From: Lentimicrobiaceae bacterium
GTDB taxonomy: Bacteria > Bacteroidota > Bacteroidia > Bacteroidales > F082
Reading direction: 5' to 3'
Assembly (NCBI GenBank): GCA_018661505.1
Contig: JABJIE010000022.1
Coordinates: forward strand, 1-33,605
Length of the DNA stretch: 33,605 nucleotides
Position 1 is the stretch's first letter, and the number at the start of each line of letters is the position of its first letter. A program made the position numbers and the translations under genes. A model generated the notes under the pieces. It had not been told where the DNA came from. It ran no database searches and saw nothing but the letters and a program-made list of their open reading frames with translations. Below are positions 15,534 to 22,599 of this stretch, piece after piece.

Positions 15534-16247
15534 TTACTTTTTGGAAGTATTAGTGTTCTCTTTCCTATTCTTTTTTTCAGAATTTTGTAAAAATTTACCA
15601 ATCAATAATGCTCCAATCATTGTAAGGTATAGCTGACCAGCAAAGCTTAAAAGTACAGATACATTTTTTGCCAATGGAGATCCCGGAGAAATATCTCCAT
15701 AACCCAGAGTGGTTATGGTTTCGAAGCTGAAATACACCAAATCCGTTGACTTAAGTACATTATTGTCATTTATATTTATTGCTGAAGGGTCTGAAACGTA
15801 TATTGAACGAAATATTATTGCTCCTACTATTCCAATCAAGAAATAAATGTTAACAGCCCTCAAGAACTCTAAACTTCCCACTTCCTTACTTGTGGCAATC
15901 CTTATAACAGAAATAATAATTATATATAAGAAGAATATTATTGAAATAAGAGATGTGAAATGAAGCATTATATTAAGGTTCATGTACGTAGAAACCCATG
16001 TTAATATTGTTAGGATAATTGCTAAAAATAGAAATCGTACATGATGATCTGATATGCTAATTACTGAGGCAAAGAAAATTCCTGAAACAGAAATGCTATA
16101 TAATTCACCAATCCAACTTTTTATGGGGAATAATCCGATAATAAACACAAAAATAAAATTCATGATAAAAAGCAGAATGCTAAATTCTAGCTTTCTTTTT
16201 CTAGTGGATAGAACCTTTAGGTTAACAAGTTTTGTAAATATATTCAT
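15534..16247 (-). CDS. Potassium channel family protein
   Basis: This 237-residue membrane protein carries the K+ selectivity filter TTLGYGD (179-185) between two hydrophobic helices (about 133-150 and 195-220). Four further hydrophobic segments (about 22-115) precede it, so the layout is six-helix. No Arg-rich voltage-sensor helix and no RCK/TrkA-N domain is seen, and the tail is short and highly charged. Gating is unknown. A TTG two codons upstream (16253) overlaps TAATTTTG (minus, 16251-16258), a candidate -7 box, so the ATG at 16247 is used; the mRNA could then be almost leaderless. It is convergent with the PrsW-like gene and divergent from the M16 protease. Confidence 0.9.
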   Translation of the reverse strand: MNIFTKLVNLKVLSTRKRKLEFSILLFIMNFIFVFIIGLFPIKSWIGELYSISVSGIFFASVISISDHHVRFLFLAIILTILTWVSTYMNLNIMLHFTSLISIIFFLYIIIISVIRIATSKEVGSLEFLRAVNIYFLIGIVGAIIFRSIYVSDPSAININDNNVLKSTDLVYFSFETITTLGYGDISPGSPLAKNVSVLLSFAGQLYLTMIGALLIGKFLQNSEKKNRKENTNTSKK

Positions 16248-16286
16248 ACCCAAAATTACATAAAAAATAATTTAGTCTTCTTTATT

Positions 16287-16294
16287 TACTTTTG
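16287..16294 (+). promoter_or_regulatory. Candidate -7 box for the M16 protease operon
   Basis: TACTTTTG fits TAnnTTTG. I see no good -33 TTG at the right distance. Its last three bases are the TTG at 16292 that would otherwise be the furthest-upstream start of the protease. Transcription would begin near 16300, which favours the GTG start at 16313. Confidence 0.35.
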
Positions 16295-16312
16295 CAATTT
16301 AAAATATATCAT

Positions 16313-17539
16313 GTGAAATATCAGTATCATATATTAAAGAATGGTATTAAAATCATTCATAGACAAACAGAAGGTAAAGTTTCACATTGCGGCCTAATGG
16401 TAAATACGGGTTCAAGAGATGAAAGTGAAAACGAAAATGGATTGGCTCATCTAATAGAGCATATGTTGTTTAAGGGCACAAATAAAAGAAAGGCACATCA
16501 CGTGCTTAGCAGAATAGAAAATATTGGAGGTGAACTAAATGCATATACAACAAAAGAAGAGACATGTATATATGCATCGTTTATGCCAAATTACTATAAA
16601 CAAAGTATAGAACTTTTTGCTGATGTGGCTTTTAACTCTGTTTATCCTCAAAAGGAGATAGATAAGGAGAAAGATATAATAATAGATGAAATCAATTCAT
16701 ATAACGATAGCCCTGCAGAGTTAATTTTTGATGATTTTGAAGATTTGATTTACAACGGACATTCATTGGGTAGAAATATACTTGGTAGCATTGAAAACAT
16801 TAAATCATTAAAGCGGAAGGACATACTTCGTTTTATTAAAACCAGATATAGCACAGAGGAGATGGTAATTGCATCTGTTGGACAGATAGGTTTTAAGAAA
16901 CTTATCAGTATTATTGAAAAGTATTTTAATGATATTCCCCAAACAAAATCATCCCTGACAAGAATTCCATTTAATAATTATATCCCGACTAATCATGTTA
17001 AATCAATGAATTCTCATCTTTCTCATTGTATGCTTGGCAACATAGCTTATTCTAGAAGCCATCCAAATAAATTGACATTGCTTCTTATTAGCAATTTGCT
17101 TGGTGGCCCTGCCCTTAACTCAATACTAAGTATGGAAATAAGAGAAAAACATGCCTATGCTTACAATGTTGAATCAATGTATCAACCTTATTCGGATACT
17201 GGGTTTTTTAATATTTACATAGGGTCAGATAATAATTATGTTGATAAAAGTATAAACCTTGCATTCAAGGTACTTGCTAGGATGCGAAATAAGAAATTGG
17301 GTACCATACAATTACATCGTGCAAAAAGACAGATTGCGGGCCAGCTTGCGATGACAAGCGAATCATATCAAAATGAAATGTTGGGTATTGCAAAAGTGAT
17401 GCTGTACAAGTCTAGAGTAAAAACAATTGAAGAGGTAATTGATGAAATAGGACATATAACCGCTAATCAAATTATGGATGTGTCAAATGAGATATTTGAT
17501 TCAAAACAGATTAGCATTTTAAGATATTTAAACGAATAA
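16313..17539 (+). CDS. M16 family zinc metallopeptidase (pitrilysin-type)
   Basis: This 408-residue protein is a processing-peptidase-like M16B protease. The inverted zinc motif HLIEH (46-50) is complete and the third metal ligand Glu126 (in DEINSYND) lies 76 residues further on, the expected spacing. The C-terminal half carries the substrate-binding R/Y-type region (about 260-290, ending in EKHAYAYNVES). There is no signal peptide, so it is probably cytoplasmic. The start is GTG at 16313; a TTG at 16292 is in frame but overlaps a predicted -7 box. The O-methyltransferase follows after 5 bases, so the two share a transcript. Confidence 0.93.
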   Translation: MKYQYHILKNGIKIIHRQTEGKVSHCGLMVNTGSRDESENENGLAHLIEHMLFKGTNKRKAHHVLSRIENIGGELNAYTTKEETCIYASFMPNYYKQSIELFADVAFNSVYPQKEIDKEKDIIIDEINSYNDSPAELIFDDFEDLIYNGHSLGRNILGSIENIKSLKRKDILRFIKTRYSTEEMVIASVGQIGFKKLISIIEKYFNDIPQTKSSLTRIPFNNYIPTNHVKSMNSHLSHCMLGNIAYSRSHPNKLTLLLISNLLGGPALNSILSMEIREKHAYAYNVESMYQPYSDTGFFNIYIGSDNNYVDKSINLAFKVLARMRNKKLGTIQLHRAKRQIAGQLAMTSESYQNEMLGIAKVMLYKSRVKTIEEVIDEIGHITANQIMDVSNEIFDSKQISILRYLNE

Positions 17540-17544
17540 TCACA

Positions 17545-18174
17545 ATGATTGAACCTGATTTAGAGAAATATGCTGAAGATCACACCAGTGATGAGGATAA
17601 TTTACTTTACGACCTGAATCGTAAAACAAACTTACGAACCACACTTCCTCGTATGATATCAGGAAAAATACAAGGAAAATTTTTGGAGTTGATTTCAAAA
17701 ATTGCCAAACCAAGAATCATATTAGAGATAGGCTCTTTTACTGGCTATTCCGCTTTATGCTTGGCAAAAGGTCTTGCTGAAGATGGTATTCTTTACACAA
17801 TCGAGTCAAATGTTGAATTGGAAAAAATTATACTAGATCATATTTCAAAATCTGAGAACGAAAGTAAAATAAAACTGATAATGGGAAATGCTCTTGACAT
17901 AATTCCTAAGATTGATGAAACCATTGACATTGTATTCATTGATGCCAACAAAAAGGAATACCTTAGTTATTATAATTTGGTGCTTCCTAAATTAAGTAAA
18001 GGTGGATTAATAATAGCGGATAATGTTTTGTGGAGTGGTAAAGTTACAGATCAGAATCCAGATACTGACACCAAATCTCTTTTGGAATTTAATACTCACA
18101 TAAAAAATGATAAAAGAGTTGAACAAGTAATGTTGTCAATAAGAGATGGCCTTTTGTTTATCAGAAAATTATAG
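17545..18174 (+). CDS. SAM-dependent O-methyltransferase (COMT-like, family 3)
   Basis: This 209-residue protein is of the caffeoyl-CoA/catechol O-methyltransferase type. The SAM motif EIGSFTGYSA is at 61-70, the metal and substrate Asp lies in FIDANK (131-136), and the DN pair of the metal site is at 159-160. These bacterial enzymes methylate small catechol-like compounds; some relatives act on rRNA (TrmR methylates 5-hydroxyuridine in tRNA), so the substrate is open. It is coupled to the M16 protease gene and ends 34 bases before the convergent purE. Confidence 0.9.
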   Translation: MIEPDLEKYAEDHTSDEDNLLYDLNRKTNLRTTLPRMISGKIQGKFLELISKIAKPRIILEIGSFTGYSALCLAKGLAEDGILYTIESNVELEKIILDHISKSENESKIKLIMGNALDIIPKIDETIDIVFIDANKKEYLSYYNLVLPKLSKGGLIIADNVLWSGKVTDQNPDTDTKSLLEFNTHIKNDKRVEQVMLSIRDGLLFIRKL

Positions 18175-18208
18175 AGCGGATTTATTGCTAAACTGCAGGT
18201 AGGGAAGC

Positions 18209-18715
18209 TTAATTAACCTTAAATTTATAGTCAACTGCTTTTAAATCCTCATTTGCTTTTACAATTTTTTGTTTAAGTGTTTTCTTATGTTCGTGTATTT
18301 TTTCCATCATTTTAGCATCACCCGTAGCCATCATTTGTACCGCAAGAATGCCTGCATTTAAAGCTCCATTTATACCTACTGTTGCCACTGGTATACCAGG
18401 AGGCATTTGAACAATTGCCAAAAGCGCATCCATTCCATCAAGAGTTGCATTTATAGGAACCCCTATTACTGGAACAGTTGTCATTGATGCAATTACACCA
18501 GGAAGATGTGCTGCCATTCCAGCTCCTGCAATAATTACTTTTATTCCATTTGCTTCTGCATTTTTTGCAAAAACTTCAACCTCACCAGGTGTTCTATGAG
18601 CAGATAATGCATTGATTTCAAATGGAATTTCCAAGTCATTGAGGAAAGCTGCAGCTTTTTCCATAACTTTTAAATCAGAAGTGCTTCCCATTATAATACT
18701 TACAACCGCTTTCAT
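18209..18715 (-). CDS. purE: 5-(carboxyamino)imidazole ribonucleotide mutase
   Basis: This 168-residue class I PurE converts N5-CAIR to CAIR in purine synthesis. Visible are GSTSD (10-14), SAHRTP (38-43) with the active-site His40, and AGAGMAAHLPGVIA (63-76). It normally works with PurK, not present here. It is divergent from hpt, so purine synthesis and salvage genes share one intergenic region (18716-18850). A candidate -7 box TATTTTTG (minus, 18746-18753) precedes it without a clear -33. Confidence 0.96.
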   Translation of the reverse strand: MKAVVSIIMGSTSDLKVMEKAAAFLNDLEIPFEINALSAHRTPGEVEVFAKNAEANGIKVIIAGAGMAAHLPGVIASMTTVPVIGVPINATLDGMDALLAIVQMPPGIPVATVGINGALNAGILAVQMMATGDAKMMEKIHEHKKTLKQKIVKANEDLKAVDYKFKVN

Positions 18716-18765
18716 AATTATATGTAATTAGTTTTTTTAGGACCACAAAAATACATAAAATGAGT

Positions 18766-18795
18766 TTGCTAATAAAGTGTTAAGTTCTATCTTTG
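18766..18795 (+). promoter_or_regulatory. Promoter of the hpt-adk operon
   Basis: TTG (18766-18768) and TATCTTTG (18788-18795) are spaced by 19 bases. Transcription would start near 18802, with a leader of about 49 bases before the ATG at 18851. Confidence 0.6.
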
Positions 18796-18850
18796 TTGTC
18801 TCTTTTTTTTTAAATGGTTAAATAACCATTAATTAAGCAATCAATATTTG

Positions 18851-19393
18851 ATGAGTACAATTAAAATACATGATAAATATTTTAAACCAGTTATTACATC
18901 CGCTGAAATAGATGTAGCAATAAGGAAAGTCGCCACTAAAATAAATAAGGATATGGAGAATAAAACTCCAATTTTTCTTGTAATTTTAAATGGCTCTTTT
19001 ATGTTTGCAAGTGATTTACTAAAAATGGTAGAACTATCATGTGAAATATCCTTTGTTAAACTTGCATCCTATGAAGGAACATCGTCTACGGAAAAAGTAA
19101 GACAGCTTATTGGTTTTGATGAGGATGTAACTGGCAGATCAGTGGTAATTATAGAAGATATAATTGATTCTGGTATCACCATGGAAAATGTACTGGGACA
19201 GTTGGCAATGATGGGAGCTGAAGATGTTAAAATTGCAACACTTTTATTTAAGCCAGATGCCTTTAGAAAAGATTATAAAATAGATTATATAGGAATAGAG
19301 ATACCCAATGATTTTATAGTTGGTTATGGCTTAGATTATGATGGTCAGGGAAGAAACTTGAAAGATATATATAAAATTACCGATAATAAATAA
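18851..19393 (+). CDS. hpt: Hypoxanthine phosphoribosyltransferase
   Basis: This 180-residue enzyme makes IMP (or GMP) from hypoxanthine (or guanine) and PRPP. The PRPP loop VVIIEDIIDSGIT spans 98-110, the flexible catalytic loop is SYEGTSSTEKV (73-83), and the purine-contact segment KPDAF is present. The preceding TTG at 18848 is in frame but the ATG at 18851 is the natural start. The double adenylate kinase follows after 11 bases, linking base salvage to adenylate balance in one transcript. Confidence 0.95.
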   Translation: MSTIKIHDKYFKPVITSAEIDVAIRKVATKINKDMENKTPIFLVILNGSFMFASDLLKMVELSCEISFVKLASYEGTSSTEKVRQLIGFDEDVTGRSVVIIEDIIDSGITMENVLGQLAMMGAEDVKIATLLFKPDAFRKDYKIDYIGIEIPNDFIVGYGLDYDGQGRNLKDIYKITDNK

Positions 19394-19404
19394 CATTCAT
19401 TAAA

Positions 19405-20577
19405 ATGCTTAATATCGCTCTTTTTGGCCCTCCGGGCGCAGGTAAAGGAACTCAGTCAAAAAAGTTACTTGATAAATATCACCTAACTTATATTTCTACA
19501 GGAGAAATTCTTAGATCAGAAATTGATGCAAATTCTGATCTTGGTCAAGAAGCAAAAAGTATAATTGAGGCTGGGGGACTTGTTCCTGATGAACTCGTGG
19601 TTCAAATTATTGAGAATAAGATACAAGAAAACAAAAATGCTAGAGGAATTCTTTTTGATGGTTTTCCTCGTACTGTTGTGCAGGCGTATATTCTTGATGG
19701 CTTATTGTTAAAACTTAACACCAGTTTGCAAATGATGATAAGCCTTGATGTGCCAGAAAATGAACTTGTTGATCGTTTGTTGCTTCGTTCTGCAACTTCT
19801 GGTCGTTCTGATGATAATTTAGATGTAATTAAGGTGCGACTGCAAGAATATGAAGAAAAAACAAAACCTGTTGCTAGCTATTATGAGGACCAAAGTAAGT
19901 ACCATAAGGTTAATGGAGTAGGTAATATGGATGATATTTTTGAAGATATTGTCAAGTATATAGAAAAAAATAAGAAAAAAGAGTTTACTAATATCGTTCT
20001 CTTGGGAAAGCCAGGCGCAGGAAAAGGTACACAGGGTCAGCTTCTTGCAGATAAGCATAACCTGGTGTATATTTCAACGGGGAAGCTCATGAGAGAAGAG
20101 ATAAAGAATAATACAGAAACGGGGAAAATTGCCAAACCATATATGGACAAGGGAGAGATAGTTCCTGACATAATTCCCATCAAGCTTATAGCAGATAAGA
20201 TAAAAGCAAATCCCAAAGCCAATGGGTTTATCTTCAAAGGCTTTCCTAGAACAATTGTTCAGGCCTATATCTTAGATGGATTATTACAAAGAGTTGGGAT
20301 GAAAGTTTCCAATATGATCGAGTTGAAATTGGGTACTCTTGACGCGATAAAAAGATTGAGCTCAAGGGGCCAGAATGCCAATAAAGCTAGGCCATATGAT
20401 AAAAGTACGGAGTTAATAATCAATAGACTTGAACAGTACAGTGAAAAAACGGAACCCGTGGTTGATTTTTATCACAAACAAGGCAAGTACAGTAAAATAA
20501 ATGCTGACGGAAATCAAAAACAAGTTTTTAATAAACTGTCAGATGAAATTGCAGATACATTACGACGAAACTTTTAA
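19405..20577 (+). CDS. adk: Tandem-domain adenylate kinase, second domain probably inactive
   Basis: This 390-residue protein is two short-type adenylate kinase units in a row, about twice the usual Adk length. Domain 1 (1-187) has P-loop GPPGAGKGT (8-16), STGEILR (31-37), DGFPRT (85-90) and a short LID with GRSDD (133-137), so it should interconvert ATP, AMP and ADP. A Lys-rich linker (188-194) leads to domain 2 (195-390), with P-loop GKPGAGKGT (201-209) but STGKLMR (224-230), KGFPRT (278-283) and ARPYD (328-332). Two positions that are acidic in active Adk (Asp33 and Asp84 in E. coli, near Mg) are Lys227 and Lys278 here, while LID-region arginines (317, 321, 329, 341) are kept. Both halves share VQAYILDGLL after FPRT, pointing to internal duplication. 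The frame is unbroken. Confidence 0.92.
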   Translation: MLNIALFGPPGAGKGTQSKKLLDKYHLTYISTGEILRSEIDANSDLGQEAKSIIEAGGLVPDELVVQIIENKIQENKNARGILFDGFPRTVVQAYILDGLLLKLNTSLQMMISLDVPENELVDRLLLRSATSGRSDDNLDVIKVRLQEYEEKTKPVASYYEDQSKYHKVNGVGNMDDIFEDIVKYIEKNKKKEFTNIVLLGKPGAGKGTQGQLLADKHNLVYISTGKLMREEIKNNTETGKIAKPYMDKGEIVPDIIPIKLIADKIKANPKANGFIFKGFPRTIVQAYILDGLLQRVGMKVSNMIELKLGTLDAIKRLSSRGQNANKARPYDKSTELIINRLEQYSEKTEPVVDFYHKQGKYSKINADGNQKQVFNKLSDEIADTLRRNF

Positions 20578-20620
20578 TTACTAAAAAATTCTTTCATTAC
20601 TAACTAGAGTAAAGGCAAAA

Positions 20621-20655
20621 AAAAAGAGATTGTCAAAAATGACAATCTCTTTTTT
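20621..20655. terminator. Bidirectional terminator between adk and rpmB
   Basis: A perfect 11-bp stem, AGAGATTGTCA (20625-20635) with TGACAATCTCT (20640-20650), closes on an AAAA loop. It is flanked by A on the left and T on the right, so it works as an intrinsic terminator on both strands. It ends hpt-adk rightward and rpmB leftward. Confidence 0.92.
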
Positions 20656-20673
20656 CATGAATATCTTTTATTT

Positions 20674-20913
20674 CTAGGCCTTATAAAAACCTTTTTCAGT
20701 GGCTTCTTTAAGAGCAGCGGTAATACCTTTCTTATTTATAGTACGAATACCATTTGCACTTACCATCAATGTTATCCATTTCCCTGTTTCAGGCACAAAA
20801 AATTTCTTTGTGTGCAAGTTTGGTTGGAATTTTCTTCTAGTCTTTGCATGTGAGTGACTTACATTATTTCCTGAAATCACTTTCTTTCCTGTTATCTGGC
20901 AAACTCTTGACAT
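20674..20913 (-). CDS. rpmB: 50S ribosomal protein L28
   Basis: This 79-residue protein begins MSRVCQITGKK, the typical L28 start, followed by NNVSHSHAKTRRKFQPN and a C-terminal KWITLMVSANGIRTINKKG segment. The frame is open 14 codons further upstream, but that extension is not part of L28. A promoter lies at 20953-20983 and the terminator at 20621-20655 follows the stop, so it is transcribed alone. Many Bacteroidota carry rpmG (L33) directly after rpmB; that gene is absent here. A single Cys pair is not seen, so this is not the zinc-binding C+ form. Confidence 0.96.
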   Translation of the reverse strand: MSRVCQITGKKVISGNNVSHSHAKTRRKFQPNLHTKKFFVPETGKWITLMVSANGIRTINKKGITAALKEATEKGFYKA

Positions 20914-20952
20914 CTCTATGTAATTTAATTTATCCTGTTCAAAAAAGGAGTG

Positions 20953-20983
20953 CAAAATAAGACATAATTTTTCAATTAATCAA
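20953..20983 (-). promoter_or_regulatory. Promoter of rpmB
   Basis: On the minus strand TTTG (20981-20984) is followed after about 20 bases by TATTTTG (20953-20959). This -7 box is one base shorter than TAnnTTTG. The start would be near 20947, about 34 bases before the ATG. Confidence 0.4.
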
Positions 20984-21166
20984 ATGATTTTGAAAATAAT
21001 TTTAAATGAACATAGTTTAAGGGTACTTCTTCATTAACAATGAATTAAATGAAATGTATAGTAGACGATCGTATCAACAATTAATTCTGGAATTAATAAA
21101 TGTAAAAAAGCTATGTATTTTAATTAAAAAGCAATTTAATCTGGAAGGCGTCTAAATAAGTATAAT

Positions 21167-21198
21167 TTGTCGTTCTACAAGAAATAATTGTAATTTTG
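21167..21198 (+). promoter_or_regulatory. Promoter of the mrp-nifU operon
   Basis: TTG (21167-21169) and TAATTTTG (21191-21198) are spaced by 21 bases, within the Bacteroidota range. Transcription would begin near 21205, with a leader of about 38 bases. The rest of the rpmB-mrp gap (20914-21166) shows nothing else that I recognise. Confidence 0.5.
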
Positions 21199-21242
21199 TG
21201 GTACTTAAATTCCTATTATAATTAAATCTAAATTATTACAGT

Positions 21243-22295
21243 ATGTCACAGTTCATCACTAATCACGATGTAACTAAAGCTCTTAAAGAAGTCATATTTT
21301 TTGCCAAGCAAAACAACATTGTTGACTTGGGAATGATAGACGATATCAATATAGAAGGAAACAATATAAAAGTAAGTGTTGTTTTTCCTAAATTGGATGA
21401 TCCTGCAGTAGGTATAGTTTACAATTCTATTGTAAAAACTTTAAAAGCAGAGTTGGGTGAGGAAATATCGGTTGAAGTAAAACCAATTGCTGAAAAAGAT
21501 AAGGGGTTAGGCCCATTATCAGGTGTAAAAAATATAGTTGCTGTTATTGCTGGTAAGGGTGGTGTTGGAAAATCAACAGTTGCTGCAAACCTTGCTGTTT
21601 CATTGTCAAAAACTGGCAAGAAGGTTGGAATTCTGGATGCAGATATAATGGGACCGTCTGTTCCAATTATGTTTGGTGTTGAAGACGAGCAACCAGGTGT
21701 AATTGAGCGTGAAGGAAAATCAATAATGGTTCCTTTGGAAAATCATGGAGTTAAAATTTTATCTCTCGGGTTTTTTGTTAAACCTGATCAGGCTCTCATG
21801 TGGAGAGGTTCCATGATAAACAACGCTTTCAACCAATTAATGAAAGATGCAGAGTGGGGAGACCTGGATTATTTGGTTATTGATATGCCTCCAGGAACTG
21901 GAGACATACAACTCACATTAGCTCAATCATATAATGTAAAGGGTACAGTTTTAGTTACTACACCACAAAAGTTAGCAACTGCGGATGTTCGAAGAGCAGC
22001 AATGATGTATCGTCAGGACAAACTCACAATTCCCTTATTGGGAGTTGTTGAGAATATGTCATATTTTACACCCGATGAATTACCAGACAAAAAATTCTAT
22101 ATATTTGGAAAGGGTGCTACTGACGAACTAGCGCGAGAACTTGAAATACCTGTATTAGGTCGTCTGCCTATCAAGGAGAAAATTGTTGAATCAGGAGATG
22201 GTGGAATACCGGTTGTACTCAATAATGATAACGGATTAAGCAATAACTTTGCCGAAATCGCAGTCAATGTTGAAAAAGAAATAGAAAAACTATAA
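21243..22295 (+). CDS. Mrp/ApbC/NBP35-family P-loop ATPase
   Basis: This 350-residue protein is an iron-sulfur cluster carrier of the Mrp/ApbC group. It has an N-terminal MIP18-like (DUF59) domain (about 8-82) and a MinD-type ATPase domain with the deviant Walker A GKGGVGKST (104-112), LDADIMGPS (131-139) and IDMPPGTGD (213-221). Where many Mrp proteins have CPxC after ENMSYF (270-275), it reads TPDELPDKKFYIFG (276-289), and I find no cysteine anywhere in the protein. It therefore cannot hold a bridging cluster through Cys in the classic way. A NifU-type scaffold with CxxC follows 10 bases downstream and could supply the ligands. Confidence 0.93.
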   Translation: MSQFITNHDVTKALKEVIFFAKQNNIVDLGMIDDINIEGNNIKVSVVFPKLDDPAVGIVYNSIVKTLKAELGEEISVEVKPIAEKDKGLGPLSGVKNIVAVIAGKGGVGKSTVAANLAVSLSKTGKKVGILDADIMGPSVPIMFGVEDEQPGVIEREGKSIMVPLENHGVKILSLGFFVKPDQALMWRGSMINNAFNQLMKDAEWGDLDYLVIDMPPGTGDIQLTLAQSYNVKGTVLVTTPQKLATADVRRAAMMYRQDKLTIPLLGVVENMSYFTPDELPDKKFYIFGKGATDELARELEIPVLGRLPIKEKIVESGDGGIPVVLNNDNGLSNNFAEIAVNVEKEIEKL

Positions 22296-22305
22296 ATACT
22301 CAAGA

Positions 22306-22554
22306 ATGGAAAGAACTAAGGAAGAATTAACTCAAAAAATACTCAATGTTTTAGACCAAGTAAGGCCTTATTTGCAAGCTGATGGCGGGGACATTACATT
22401 TTTAGAAATCACAGATGATAATGTGGTAAATGTAGAACTTACCGGAGCATGCGGTTCATGCGCGTTTAGTACTGTTACACTGAAAAATGGAATTGAAACC
22501 ACATTGAAGAAGGTGCTTCCAGAAATAAAGGAAGTTGTTGCGGTAAACATATAA
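22306..22554 (+). CDS. NifU-like C-terminal domain protein (Fe-S scaffold)
   Basis: This 82-residue protein is a free-standing NifU C-terminal (NFU) domain. The cluster-binding motif is CGSC (Cys49 and Cys52), preceded by LQADGGDI (23-30), both typical. NFU proteins carry a 4Fe-4S cluster between subunits and pass it to apo-proteins. It is coupled to the upstream cysteine-free Mrp ATPase. sufB, the scaffold for cluster assembly, lies about 10 kb further right in its own unit. Confidence 0.93.
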   Translation: MERTKEELTQKILNVLDQVRPYLQADGGDITFLEITDDNVVNVELTGACGSCAFSTVTLKNGIETTLKKVLPEIKEVVAVNI

Positions 22555-22599
22555 GAGTTTTAAACTCTCATTTACAATAATCAAATATTAGTAGTGCCT

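Noticed and set aside
19405-20577. Reading the two adenylate kinase halves as separate genes or as a frameshifted duplication
   Set aside because: The frame is continuous through the linker (residues 188-194) and there is no ATG or promoter at the junction, so it is one fused protein.
22554-22568. Palindrome AGAGTTTTAAACTCT after the NifU-like gene, considered as a terminator
   Set aside because: A usable stem is only about 5 bp, all but two pairs weak, and no T-run follows on either strand.
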